Shown here piece by piece: positions 8,997 to 17,326 of a stretch of 64,000 nt of DNA. Each line of letters opens with the position of its first letter. The first letter of the stretch is position 1. Under the pieces are notes generated by a model. The model had not been told where the DNA came from, made no database searches, and worked only from the letters and a program-made list of their open reading frames with translations. Where the stretch lies: positions 248,001 to 312,000 of the forward strand of contig CAVPRU010000014.1 in assembly GCA_963707875.1 (NCBI GenBank). The letters run 5' to 3'. Source of the stretch: SZUA-320 sp963707875 (lineage in GTDB: Bacteria > Gemmatimonadota > Gemmatimonadetes > Gemmatimonadales > GWC2-71-9). The translations under genes were made by a program, and so were the position numbers.

Positions 8997-10141
8997 CTAC
9001 TGTCGGATGGTCACGCCGAGCTTGACGGCGAAGGCCTGCTCGGAAAAGCCCGAAGCCTGCTGGCGCCAGATCCGCTCCAAGGCGATATCTAGGACCCCCG
9101 CCCCCCGCCGAAGGCGAAACCGGTTCCGGCACTGATTCCAAACTCGCTCCCCTGGGCCAGGCCGTCTTCCAGCGGAAACGGCAGGCTGGCCCACCGGAGC
9201 CCCATCCGAAGCGGGAAGCGATCGACGGCCCGTGCACTCCGGGCCAGTTCGAAGCCGGCCGAGGCAGACAGCGTGCTGGAGGCGCCGGAACCGCCCCGAT
9301 CCTTGAGTGGTTGCTCGAGCTTGCTCCAGCCCTGGCGGATCACGTGCCCACCCACCGACAGCCTCGCCGAGGGGCTCCATTGGATCCCCCCGGACAGCGT
9401 CACCGGCAGTGGGAGTTTCCCGTTCTCCAGGGTGTCCACCTCGATCGAGAGATCGCCGTCCCACCGGGCAGTGGCGCCGATCCACAGGCGGTCATTCGGT
9501 GCCACGATCAGCCCGGCCGAGAGCCCGACCCCGATGAAGGACAATTCGGCGCGCGACTCGACCCGGGCGTATGAAGTGTCCTCGAAGACGCGCCGGTAGG
9601 AGAGCCGATTGGTTCCCGTCATCAGATGGAACCCCATCCCGATGGCAATCCCGTCGCCACGGTAGGCGGCCGCAAACCGAACGTCACTCAATCCGCCCCT
9701 CGACTCGAGCGTGTCGAAAACGGCGGTCGGAATGCCCCGCAGCTCCACGGAATCCTCGGTGGCCAGGGAAAACGTCCGGTCGGTATACACCGAAGCGCTC
9801 ACCCCACCGGCGAGCCGGCTGGAGATCTGGCCTCCGGCGATGAACAGGGGGAACTGAGTATCGTTGCCTGAGGCTGTCCCGTAGCGGTTCTCGCTTGAGC
9901 GCCAGTTCTGGATGATGTTGAACGAGGCGATCGGACGGGTGACCAGGAACAGCGAGGCGGGGTTGACCGCGCTGGCCGGATCGAACAGGCCGCCCGCTCC
10001 GCCTGACCCCTGGGTCCGGATGCTGAAGGGGAAGCTCGGCAGGCCCAATCCGCGCACCCCGAACTGGGACGATTGAGCCTGGGCCAGGGCTGGCCCTCCG
10101 AGTGCCAGCGCTCCCAGCAGGACCATCCGCACCCGGTTCAT
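8997..10141 (-). CDS. outer-membrane barrel protein (FadL/TraF-like), 3' frameshift
   Basis: Protein of unknown function with a clear signal peptide (MNRVRMVLLGALALGGPALAQA) and beta-rich sequence throughout. It resembles FadL/TraF-like outer-membrane proteins that start with a conserved FDPASAVNPASL segment, so an outer-membrane location is likely. The open frame ends at 9089. The next frame continues GVLDIALERIWRQQASGF to a stop at 8997, which is the usual end of such proteins. A single missing base in a 5-nt run at 9095-9099 restores 381 residues. The ATG overlaps the stop of the upstream lipoprotein gene, so the pair is probably co-expressed and may interact. Confidence 0.7.
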
Positions 10142-11328
10142 GGCCTCTCCAGCGGTGCGGGGACCAGGTAGGTGATCCGGAGCTGCGGCGCTTGACCGCC
10201 TGACCGGGTCGAATGGAATACCGGTCGGTGGAAGGAGCCCCCCTCGGGTCGGAGCCCCACGTACAGCATCGACGCGGGAGGTTGCGGCAGAGTCCAGAAG
10301 TCGACGATCCCGATCACGTCCACCGAAACAGTCTCCAGAGACCCCTCCGGCAGATTCACCACCCCCACCCGAGTGAATAGCGGCGTCGACTTGGCGCCAA
10401 GATCCTTGTCCACCCCCCGCACCTCGAGCGAAGCAGCATCGTTCGCGAGCCCGGCCATCGGCCGGGCCGGCTGCAACTCCAGGGTCGCACGGAGCAGGGT
10501 CGCCGAGTCCCGGACGACGACGGGAAGTTGGAATCGCAGAATGGTCCTGGCGGCGGGAAGATCCCCGACATACAGCAGATCGGGGTCCTGTCCGCCGTTC
10601 GTGGTCCGGACAAAGCCGGCTGCCTCCGGTGTCTGCGAGAGGGTGTGCTTCTGGAGAGCGGTGTCCGCCACCGCCACCCTCGCATAGGTCACGAAGCTGG
10701 CCGTCCCCGTGCTGCTCGCCAGCGAACTGATCCGGGCCCCGGTCGGTCCGGGGCCCCGGACCCCGATCCCGATGGCATGCTTGCCGGAATCGCTTTGCGG
10801 GATCACAAACCGGTTGAGGCTCTCGCCGGCAAAGACCCGGCGAACCGAGCCCTGCCGGACCGAATCCGCCACCGGCATGCTGTCAATCCAGGACGCCGCC
10901 GTGAGCTCGCCATCCAGCGACTCGAAAGTGATGGCCGTGTCGGTGGTGACCGGAATCCGGTAGAGATCGAAGACCAGCCCCGGCTTGGTGCTGTCCCGGG
11001 CAATCAGGGTCAGAATGACCGCGATCGAATCCACGGTGTAGGGCCGGAGGGTATCATGGACCGAAATGGAGTCGGGGACGCTGAAGAACCGGTACCAGGC
11101 GCGTGCCTCCCCGGTGGGGAGCCCATTGGAGACGAGCAGAGCCGGCACCTCGGAGTACCCCAGGTAGCCGAAAAAGCTCGAATCGCTGGAAACGGTGGCT
11201 GGCACTACGATCTCGTAGACCTTCGGCCGACCCGAGGGGCAAAACTCCGGACACTGCCCGGGGACCGTCAATTCCTGCTCGCAGCCGGCCAGGAGCACCC
11301 CCAGCACGAGCCAGCGGAGTGACCTCAT
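10138..11328 (-). CDS. lipoprotein of unknown function
   Basis: A 396-residue lipoprotein: the leader MRSLRWLVLGVLLAGC has a lipobox (LAGC), and the mature part begins with a further Cys pair (CPEFC) that could form a disulfide. The rest is strand-rich with DNRLRE-like repeats of an extracellular or periplasmic surface protein (LRATLELQPA, RFQLPVVVRDSATL). I do not recognise a function. The ATG at 11328 overlaps the cdd stop, and its own stop overlaps the start of the barrel protein gene, so it may be a partner of that protein at the outer membrane. Confidence 0.7.
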   Translation of the reverse strand: MRSLRWLVLGVLLAGCEQELTVPGQCPEFCPSGRPKVYEIVVPATVSSDSSFFGYLGYSEVPALLVSNGLPTGEARAWYRFFSVPDSISVHDTLRPYTVDSIAVILTLIARDSTKPGLVFDLYRIPVTTDTAITFESLDGELTAASWIDSMPVADSVRQGSVRRVFAGESLNRFVIPQSDSGKHAIGIGVRGPGPTGARISSLASSTGTASFVTYARVAVADTALQKHTLSQTPEAAGFVRTTNGGQDPDLLYVGDLPAARTILRFQLPVVVRDSATLLRATLELQPARPMAGLANDAASLEVRGVDKDLGAKSTPLFTRVGVVNLPEGSLETVSVDVIGIVDFWTLPQPPASMLYVGLRPEGGSFHRPVFHSTRSGGQAPQLRITYLVPAPLERP

Positions 11329-11711
11329 GTGAGGTGGCCCGGAGTAAAGGCCGCGGGAAGCAACTCGGCCACGGTCCACCGCACGACCGACTGCGGGCCG
11401 GCGGCAATCACCTCGGCGTCCGGCGCCAGCTCGGCCAGGACCTGCCGACAAGCCCCGCAGGGAGAGGCGGGTGGTTCGGAGGACGACACCACGGCAATCC
11501 GCCGGAATTGACGTGCCCCGGCCGTCATCGCGGCACCCAGGGCCACCCGCTCGGCGCAGATGGCAAGCCCGTAGGAGGCGTTCTCGATGTTGCACCCGGT
11601 ATAGACGGCACCGTCCGCGGTTTCCACCGCGGCGCCAACCCGATAGTGTGAATACGGCGCGTACGCCTGTTGCTGCGCCTGCCGCGCCGCCGCCACCAAC
11701 GAATCAGACAC
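11325..11711 (-). CDS. cdd: cytidine deaminase
   Basis: Zinc hydrolase that deaminates cytidine and deoxycytidine in pyrimidine salvage. The 128-residue protein has APYSHYRVGAAVE, the catalytic segment NIENASYGLAICAERVALGAA with the zinc-site Cys and catalytic Glu (CAE), and PCGACRQVL with the other two zinc cysteines. This is the full tetrameric-type enzyme. The GTG at 11711 gives a normal length and overlaps the restored stop of deoB by 8 bp. Pairing with phosphopentomutase makes sense, since both act in nucleoside salvage. The stop overlaps the start of the next lipoprotein gene. Confidence 0.93.
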   Translation of the reverse strand: MSDSLVAAARQAQQQAYAPYSHYRVGAAVETADGAVYTGCNIENASYGLAICAERVALGAAMTAGARQFRRIAVVSSSEPPASPCGACRQVLAELAPDAEVIAAGPQSVVRWTVAELLPAAFTPGHLT

Positions 11712-12870
11712 TCCAGACCTCAGACAGAAAGGACGTGCCCGCAGGGAGCGCCTCGAGTCCAGAAACTCGGCCACCGTCTGCCCGATATCGGCAAACGTGG
11801 GGCGCTCACCCAGGGGCACGGCTTGACCCCGGGACCATACACGAGGATCGGCACGCCTCGCGCGAGTGATCGGTCGAGGGGGTCGTCGGGTCGTTCCCGT
11901 GGTCCGCGGTAAAGATAATCAGGTCTTCGGCTTGAGCGTCCGAGAAGGGCCGGCAGCGCCCCGTCGAGCTCGGCCAGCCCCGCCAGATATCCCGGGACAT
12001 CGTTCCGGTGGCCCCAACTCTGGTCAAACTCGATCACATTGGCGAACAGCAGCCCGTGCTCCATCGAGCGCCAGGGCCTCGCCCGATCATGCGCGTAGGC
12101 CTCGGCGTTGTGGCGGGATGTCGGCTCTGGTGATGCCCCTCCCGGCAAAGAGGTCGTCCACCTTCCCCACCCCGACCGTCGGAACCCCCGCAGCTGGCAG
12201 CCCGGTCGAGCAGGGTGACGCCGGGCGGGGCGAGGCTGAAGTCCTTCCGACGGGGGTTCGCTCCAGGGAGCCCGGACGCCCCGTCGTACGGCCGGGCGAT
12301 TACTCGGGACACACCGTGGGGTCCGGTCAGCAGTTCGCGGGCGATCCGGCAGGCCTGATACAGCTCCTCAATGGGGACCTCGTCCTCGTGGGCAGCGACC
12401 TGGAAGACGCTGTCGGCGCTGGTGTACACAATCCACGAGCCGGATCGACGGTGCTCCTCGTCGTACTCGGAGATGATCGCCGTGCCCGACGCCGCTCGAT
12501 TGGCCAGCACTCCGCGCCCGGTCCGGCGGCTGAACTCCTCGAGCAGGTCCGCCGGAAACCCCTGGGGAAAGGTCGGAAGCGGCTCCTCCAGGATCACTCC
12601 GCACAGCTCCCAATGGCCGGTGGTGCTGTCCTTCCCCGCCCCCGCTGGATGGGCCACCCCGTGGGCCGCCAGGGGTGACTGCTTCGTGCTCATCCCCAGG
12701 AGCGGCCGGCAGTGCCCAAGCCCCAGGCGGGCCAGGTTGGGAAGCTGGAGTCCCCCGGCTGCGCGGGCGACGTTCCCGAGTGTATCGCTCCCACCATCGC
12801 CGTACCGTGCGGTGTCATGGGTGGGCCCGATCCCGAGTCCATCGAGGACGATCAGAGCCGCGCGCCGCAC
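11704..12870 (-). pseudogene. deoB: phosphopentomutase, broken by about six single-nt frame changes
   Basis: Alkaline-phosphatase-superfamily enzyme interconverting ribose-1- and ribose-5-phosphates (also deoxy forms). The first 220 residues are clean (VLDGLGIGPTHDTARYGDGG, GKDSTTGHWELCG). The rest is spread over three frames: VGVGKVDDLFAGRGITRAD, EHGLLFANVIEFDQSWGHRND, EDLIIFTADHGNDPTTPSTD, RVPILVYGPGVK, LGERPTFADIGQTVAEF and AGTSFLSEVWSV. Frame changes lie near 12195, 12115, 11935, 11857, 11820 and 11760, and their sum restores about 389 codons. The metal-binding residues of TADHGNDP are intact, so consensus errors are more likely than true decay. The GTG start is 1 bp after the DUF1844 gene. 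Confidence 0.85.
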
Positions 12871-12871
12871 C

Positions 12872-13117
12872 CTAGGCCTTCCCCTGCTGGACGAACGCGA
12901 ACCGGAGGGTGGTGAGCACCTGGGTGATCAGTTGGCTCTCCTCCGCGGTGAGATTCCCCCGAGTCTTGTCCTCCAGCATGCCCAGGGTGTCGATCACCGC
13001 CTTGGCGAGATCCGCCGGGGTCTGCCCCTCGGGAAGCCCGTCCGGGCGCTGGCCCCCAAGGGCGGTGGTGGCCTGCTGGCCGAGGCCCAGCACAAGCGAG
13101 GCAAACTGGGGATTCAT
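12872..13117 (-). CDS. DUF1844 family protein
   Basis: An 81-residue protein of the DUF1844 family: MNPQFASLVLGLGQQATTALG, a short Pro/Gly linker, and the helical segment DLAKAVIDTLGMLEDKTRGNLTxEE followed by LxxVLxxLRFAFV. The family is widespread and uncharacterised; no catalytic residues are evident. The start overlaps the alr stop (ATGA), and deoB follows by 1 bp, so it is translated within the same transcript. The alternative is a structural partner for another gene of the run. Confidence 0.85.
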   Translation of the reverse strand: MNPQFASLVLGLGQQATTALGGQRPDGLPEGQTPADLAKAVIDTLGMLEDKTRGNLTAEESQLITQVLTTLRFAFVQQGKA

Positions 13118-14199
13118 GACGTCGGCTCCCGATAGGACCGGATGACCCGGCGGCCGATGCCGGTCAGCAGGTCGTAACTGATGGTACCAGCGGCCGATGC
13201 CTGCGCTTCGAGACCGACGCCACCGCCGATCAGGGTCACAATGTCGCCGGGATGCGCCGGCAGATCGCCCACGTCCACCATCGTCAGATCCATGGCTACC
13301 CGTCCCACGATCGGACAGGGCTGACCTTGGCACACGACCCGGCCGTGCCCGGTGAGACCCATGGGCACCCCATCGGCGTAGCCGGCCGCGATGGTAGCGA
13401 TGGTGGTCGGACGGGGTGCCGTCCAGGTGGCGCCATAGCTGACCGTGTCCCCGGTCCGCAGACGACGTACCGCCACCACTCGCGCGTGGAAGGAGACGAC
13501 CGGGACCGGCTGGTGCCCACCGACGGCGCCGCCGTACAGGTAGATGCCCGGTCGAGCCAGATCGCCGCCGAGTCCCTGACCGGCCAACCCGCCGGCGGAG
13601 TTCGCGGCGTGGAGCAAGGGACGCCGGGAGCCGAGCGCCGCCACGGTTTCCCGGAGCCGGGTCCACTGGGTCACGGCGCTTGAGAGGTCACTGTCGGCCG
13701 AATGGAACTGGCACCAGGCCCCCTCCCATCCGGGGGCGTTCTGGAGTCGTGCCCCCAGCGCAACGAGCAGGTCGGCATCGTACCAGGAAAACCCCGCGCG
13801 AGCGAGGCCGGTATCGAGCTCAATGTGAAAGGGAGCTGTGCCCGCCGCCAGCCAGGCATCCAACACGGCCAGATCCCCGATGCTCGGGCGTGCGCCCGCC
13901 GCCAGGCATCCATCGACTTCGGCTGACAGGAGTGGCGCCAGAATCAGGACCGGCCGTTCCACCCCCTGGCGCCGGAGTTCCTCGGCTTCTGTCAGGGTCG
14001 CCACACCGTAGCCCCATGGATCGACGAGCTCGAGGGCGCGCACCACTTCGAGGGCCCCAAGCCCATAGGCATCGGCCTTCACCACCGGCAGCAACGGGGC
14101 GGCCGCCAGCCGTGAAAACGCGCGGGCATTGGTCAACAGCGCCACGAGGTCGACCTCGATCCAGGCGCGCCATGTCGGGGGGGGATTGGACGTGGTCAC
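13114..14199 (-). CDS. alr: alanine racemase
   Basis: PLP enzyme that makes D-alanine for peptidoglycan. The 361-residue protein has the PLP lysine in PLLPVVKADAYGLG (Lys41), the barrel segments AGFSWYDA and HAANSAG, the C-terminal domain catalytic Tyr in GDTVSYGATW, and the substrate-side motif VGRVAMDLTMVDVG. The start is GTG 14199; an upstream GTG at 14238 in the same frame would extend past the divergent mazG ribosome-binding site. It is the promoter-proximal gene of the long minus-strand run ending at 1901. Confidence 0.93.
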   Translation of the reverse strand: MTTSNPPPTWRAWIEVDLVALLTNARAFSRLAAAPLLPVVKADAYGLGALEVVRALELVDPWGYGVATLTEAEELRRQGVERPVLILAPLLSAEVDGCLAAGARPSIGDLAVLDAWLAAGTAPFHIELDTGLARAGFSWYDADLLVALGARLQNAPGWEGAWCQFHSADSDLSSAVTQWTRLRETVAALGSRRPLLHAANSAGGLAGQGLGGDLARPGIYLYGGAVGGHQPVPVVSFHARVVAVRRLRTGDTVSYGATWTAPRPTTIATIAAGYADGVPMGLTGHGRVVCQGQPCPIVGRVAMDLTMVDVGDLPAHPGDIVTLIGGGVGLEAQASAAGTISYDLLTGIGRRVIRSYREPTS

Positions 14200-14232
14200 G
14201 GCGGGCAGTAGAATACGACCCGGGAGGTGTAA

Positions 14233-15027
14233 ATGCAAGAAATATCAGCGCTTGCGAGAGCCGTCGCGATGGTGACCGATCTCAGGGCCCGGTGCCCATG
14301 GGACCGGGTCCAGACCAGGGAGACCCTCCGGCCATACCTGGTCGAGGAACTGCTCGAGCTGGACCACGCTCTCGGCACGGCCGATCCGGCCGCCATCCGG
14401 GAAGAAGTGAGCGACATGCTGCTCCATCTGGCCTGGCAACTGGTGATCGCCGCCGAGCGAGGAGAGTTCTCCCAGGAGGACGTTGCGGACGATCTCGAGC
14501 GCAAGATGAAACGACGGCACCCGCACCTGTTCGATCTGGGCCCCAAGGAGCCCTGGGAGCGGCTGAAGCAGCGCGAGCACCAGACCGAGCGCGGGGTTCT
14601 GGACGGTCTGCCCCCGACCCTGCCTGACCTCCTCATGGCCTTTCGACTCCAGGAGCGGGCGGCCTCGGTGGGCTTCGACTGGCCCGACGCGGCTGGCCCG
14701 CTCGACAAGGTCCGGGAGGAGCTGGCCGAGGTGGCGGAGTGCGCCGGTACCCCTCCCGGGCATGGTGAGGGCGAAGGCGAGGCCTGGCGGGACCGCCTCT
14801 GGGACGAGCTGGGCGACCTGCTTTTCTCGGTGGTCAATCTGTCCCGCAAGCTGGGGGTCCCTCCAGGGCCGGCGCTCGATCGGGCAAACCGGAAGTTTTC
14901 CACCCGGTTCCGAGGGGTGGAGGGTCTGGCGCGGGAACGGAAACTCGAGCTGCACCGGATGACTCTCGCTGAAATGGACCTGCTGTGGGACGAAGTCAAG
15001 CGGACTCCCCTTCCGGCGCAGACCTAG
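14233..15027 (+). CDS. mazG: nucleoside triphosphate pyrophosphohydrolase
   Basis: House-cleaning enzyme that hydrolyses (d)NTPs to NMP and pyrophosphate. The 264-residue protein has two tandem MazG domains: the first with CPWDRVQTRETL and the metal motif EELLELDHA...REEVSDMLLHL, the second with the matching EELAEVAE...WDELGDLLFSVVNLSRKL. Both sets of acidic metal ligands are present. The ATG at 14233 has GGGAGG 6-11 nt upstream. It is divergent from alr with only 33 bp between, and is followed 2 bp later by crcB. Confidence 0.92.
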   Translation: MQEISALARAVAMVTDLRARCPWDRVQTRETLRPYLVEELLELDHALGTADPAAIREEVSDMLLHLAWQLVIAAERGEFSQEDVADDLERKMKRRHPHLFDLGPKEPWERLKQREHQTERGVLDGLPPTLPDLLMAFRLQERAASVGFDWPDAAGPLDKVREELAEVAECAGTPPGHGEGEGEAWRDRLWDELGDLLFSVVNLSRKLGVPPGPALDRANRKFSTRFRGVEGLARERKLELHRMTLAEMDLLWDEVKRTPLPAQT

Positions 15028-15029
15028 TC

Positions 15030-15437
15030 ATGGGCAACTGGTTGTCTCAGGCGCTGATCGTCGGCTTCGGCGGGTTTCTCGGTGCCGTGATGCGGTTCGG
15101 GACCGGGACGGTGGTGACCCGACTGCTGCCACCGATCTCGTTCCCGGTCGGCACCTTGCTGGTCAACTGGATGGGCTGCCTGCTGATCGGTCTGCTGCTG
15201 GGGATCATTGACGTGCGTGGGTCCTTCACGGCGGATGCCCGGCTCTTCATGATGGTGGGGCTCCTTGGTGGGTTCACCACCTTCTCGGCTTTCAGCGCGG
15301 AGACCTTGCTCCTCTGGCGCGACGGAAGCACGGTCCGCGCGGCTCTCAACATCCTGGCCCAGGTCGTCGGCGGACTGGCCCTCGCGTGGCTGGGCTTTCG
15401 ACTCGGCGGCGGCCTCGGCGGGAGCGGCTGGCGCTGA
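15030..15437 (+). CDS. crcB: fluoride channel CrcB/Fluc
   Basis: A 135-residue inner-membrane protein with four hydrophobic helices, forming a dual-topology dimeric channel that exports fluoride. Family motifs are GGFLGAVMRFG, FPVGTLLVNWMGCLLIG and GGFTTFSAFSAE, the last containing the pore phenylalanines and the polar track. The ATG at 15030 follows the mazG stop by 2 bp; an in-frame GTG inside mazG is rejected because GNWLSQALIVGFGG is the natural N-terminus. No fluoride riboswitch is visible because the gene is read through from mazG. Confidence 0.92.
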   Translation: MGNWLSQALIVGFGGFLGAVMRFGTGTVVTRLLPPISFPVGTLLVNWMGCLLIGLLLGIIDVRGSFTADARLFMMVGLLGGFTTFSAFSAETLLLWRDGSTVRAALNILAQVVGGLALAWLGFRLGGGLGGSGWR

Positions 15438-15442
15438 TGTTG

Positions 15443-15471
15443 TTGCCCCCCGGCGCCAGTAACCCTATACT
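15443..15471 (+). promoter_or_regulatory. sigma-70-type promoter
   Basis: TTGCCC at 15443-15448 and TATACT at 15466-15471 are separated by exactly 17 bp. The start codon GTG of the next tiny gene is at 15480, 8 nt past the -10 box, so transcription would begin at or within two bases of the start codon, giving a leaderless message. The symporter gene behind it has its own ribosome-binding site. Confidence 0.6.
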
Positions 15472-15479
15472 CGCGCACT

Positions 15480-15602
15480 GTGACGACTGAGCCCTCCACC
15501 GAACCCGGTGCCCGCTTCAAACGGACACTCGTCCAGGTCCTGATCATCCAGGCGATCGCGCTGGCCCTGCTCTGGGCCCTGCAGTCCAGGTTCGCCGGCT
15601 GA
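15480..15602 (+). CDS. small single-span membrane protein
   Basis: A 40-codon frame starting with GTG. The first 15 residues are hydrophilic (VTTEPSTEPGARFKR), followed by one strongly hydrophobic helix (VLIIQAIALALLWALQ) and a short tail ending in FAG. It ends 7 bp before the symporter start and lies directly behind a good promoter, which supports expression. The order of a tiny one-helix protein before a large transporter suggests an accessory subunit or a regulator of the symporter; this is inference. I know no named family for it. Confidence 0.55.
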   Translation: MTTEPSTEPGARFKRTLVQVLIIQAIALALLWALQSRFAG

Positions 15603-15609
15603 AGGCCGC

Positions 15610-17292
15610 ATGCATCCGCTGAACTGGGCCATTGTCATCAGCTACCTGGTCTACGTCATGTGGGACGGCATCCGCCGCTCCCGGAACACCCACGAGATCG
15701 AAGGATATTTCCTCGCCAATCGCAGCCTCCCGTGGTGGGCGGTGGGCCTCTCAGTCATGGCCACCCAGCTCTCCGCCGTGACCATGATCGGAACCACAGG
15801 CCAGGGAGCCACTGACGGCATTCGCTTCGTCCAGTTCTACTTCGGTCTCCCGATCGCGATGGTGATCCTCGGGGTGACCCTGGTGCCCTTCCTGCACGGC
15901 GCCCGGGTCTTCACCGCCTACGAGTACCTCGAGCGGCGGTTCGACGCCAAGACCCGCTCGCTCACCAGCTTCCTCTTCCTGATGTCGCGCGGGATGTCCG
16001 CCGGCGCGATCCTCTCGGCACCCGCCATCGTGTTCAGCGCGATCTTCGGCTGGGATCTCTACCTGTCGGTGGCCCTGATCGGGGTGCCGACGATCGTCTA
16101 CACGATGATCGGCGGGGTGCAGGCGGTCACCTGGGCCGATGTCAAGCAGATGGTCCTGATCGTCTTCGCCCTGGTCGCGGTGGTGGTGGTCCTGCTGATC
16201 AAGCTCCCGGTCTCGCCCGTCGAGGCGCTCACCATCGCCGGCGCCACCGGCCGGCTCCAGGTCTTTGACTTCTCGTTCACGCTGACGGAGACCTACACCT
16301 TCTGGTCCGGCGTCCTGGGTGGGACGTTCCTGATGCTGTCGTACTTCGGCACCGACCAGAGTCAGGTCCAGCGGTATCTCACGGCCCGGTCGATCGACGA
16401 CGCCCGCAGCTCGCTGCTGATGAGTGCCTACTGGAAGATCCCGCTCCAGGCCCTGATCCTGCTCATCGGCATCATGGTCTTCGTGTTCTATCTCTTCCAG
16501 CCGCCCCCCCTGCTCTACAACCCGGCCCACGAACAGCAGGTGCGAACCGTCGAAGGCCCTCGCTACGCTGCCCTGGAATCCCGCTACACCACGGCGTTCG
16601 CCGAGCGGGAGTCCGCGGCCCGGGTGGTGGCCGACGCGGCCGAGGCCGGTCCGGCCGCCACCCTGGCCAGCGCCAAGGAGACGTTCCGGACCCGGGAGGC
16701 GGAGGTCACCGGAATCCGGACCGAGGCCCTGGCGCTGGCCGGGGAGGTCACCGGCGAGTCACCCAGGGATGTGAACTACATCATGCCGCGGTTCGTGCTG
16801 GACCAACTGCCGGTCGGCCTGGTCGGCCTTTTCCTGGCCGCGGTCATGGCGGCGGCCATGTCCAGCATCGCCGCCGAGCTCAACTCGCTCTCCACCGCTA
16901 CCGTGATCGACTTCTACCGGCGATGGGTCCGGCCGGTCGCCCCCGACGCCCACTTCCTTCGGGTCTCCAAGGCGGCCACCCTGTTCTGGGGCCTGTTCGC
17001 CTGCGTGGTGGCGAGCTACGCCGGTTCACTCGGCTCCCTGATCGAGGTGGTCAATCGGTTCGGCTCGTTCTTCTACGGTTCGATCCTGGGCGTCTTCATC
17101 CTGGCGATGATCCCGGGCACCCGGGCGCTGGGGGCCTTTGCGGGGCTGCTGGCCGGGATGGCCGCCGTCGCCTCCGTCAGCTTCGGGGCGCCGTCGGTCT
17201 CCTTCCTCTGGCACAATGTGGTGGGGGCCGTCACCGTGACGGTGGTGGGCACCCTGCTCAGTCTCACGACCCCACCCCCGGAGTCCAGTTGA
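15610..17292 (+). CDS. sodium:solute symporter family transporter
   Basis: A 560-residue inner-membrane protein of the SSS family with about 13 membrane helices, importing a solute with Na+. Characteristic are the unwound TM1 region LSVMATQLSAVTMIGTTGQGA, TWADVKQMVLI, TYFGTDQSQVQRYLTA-like segment (YFGTDQSQVQRYLTA) and AAVMAAAMSSIAAELNSLSTA. Between two helices, residues about 300-390 form a charged Ala/Glu/Arg-rich, helix-forming insert (for example ALESRYTTAFAERESAA), not present in the short SSS members. The substrate is not predictable. GAAGG precedes the ATG; translation is probably coupled to the tiny gene upstream. Confidence 0.88.
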   Translation: MHPLNWAIVISYLVYVMWDGIRRSRNTHEIEGYFLANRSLPWWAVGLSVMATQLSAVTMIGTTGQGATDGIRFVQFYFGLPIAMVILGVTLVPFLHGARVFTAYEYLERRFDAKTRSLTSFLFLMSRGMSAGAILSAPAIVFSAIFGWDLYLSVALIGVPTIVYTMIGGVQAVTWADVKQMVLIVFALVAVVVVLLIKLPVSPVEALTIAGATGRLQVFDFSFTLTETYTFWSGVLGGTFLMLSYFGTDQSQVQRYLTARSIDDARSSLLMSAYWKIPLQALILLIGIMVFVFYLFQPPPLLYNPAHEQQVRTVEGPRYAALESRYTTAFAERESAARVVADAAEAGPAATLASAKETFRTREAEVTGIRTEALALAGEVTGESPRDVNYIMPRFVLDQLPVGLVGLFLAAVMAAAMSSIAAELNSLSTATVIDFYRRWVRPVAPDAHFLRVSKAATLFWGLFACVVASYAGSLGSLIEVVNRFGSFFYGSILGVFILAMIPGTRALGAFAGLLAGMAAVASVSFGAPSVSFLWHNVVGAVTVTVVGTLLSLTTPPPESS

Positions 17293-17326
17293 CCCGGCGG
17301 CACCAATCGCCACAGTCGAGTGGTGG

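Noticed and set aside
12872..13666. Minus-strand open frame of 264 codons upstream of and including DUF1844
   Set aside because: Only the last 81 codons match a family; the rest is the wrong-frame shadow of alr.
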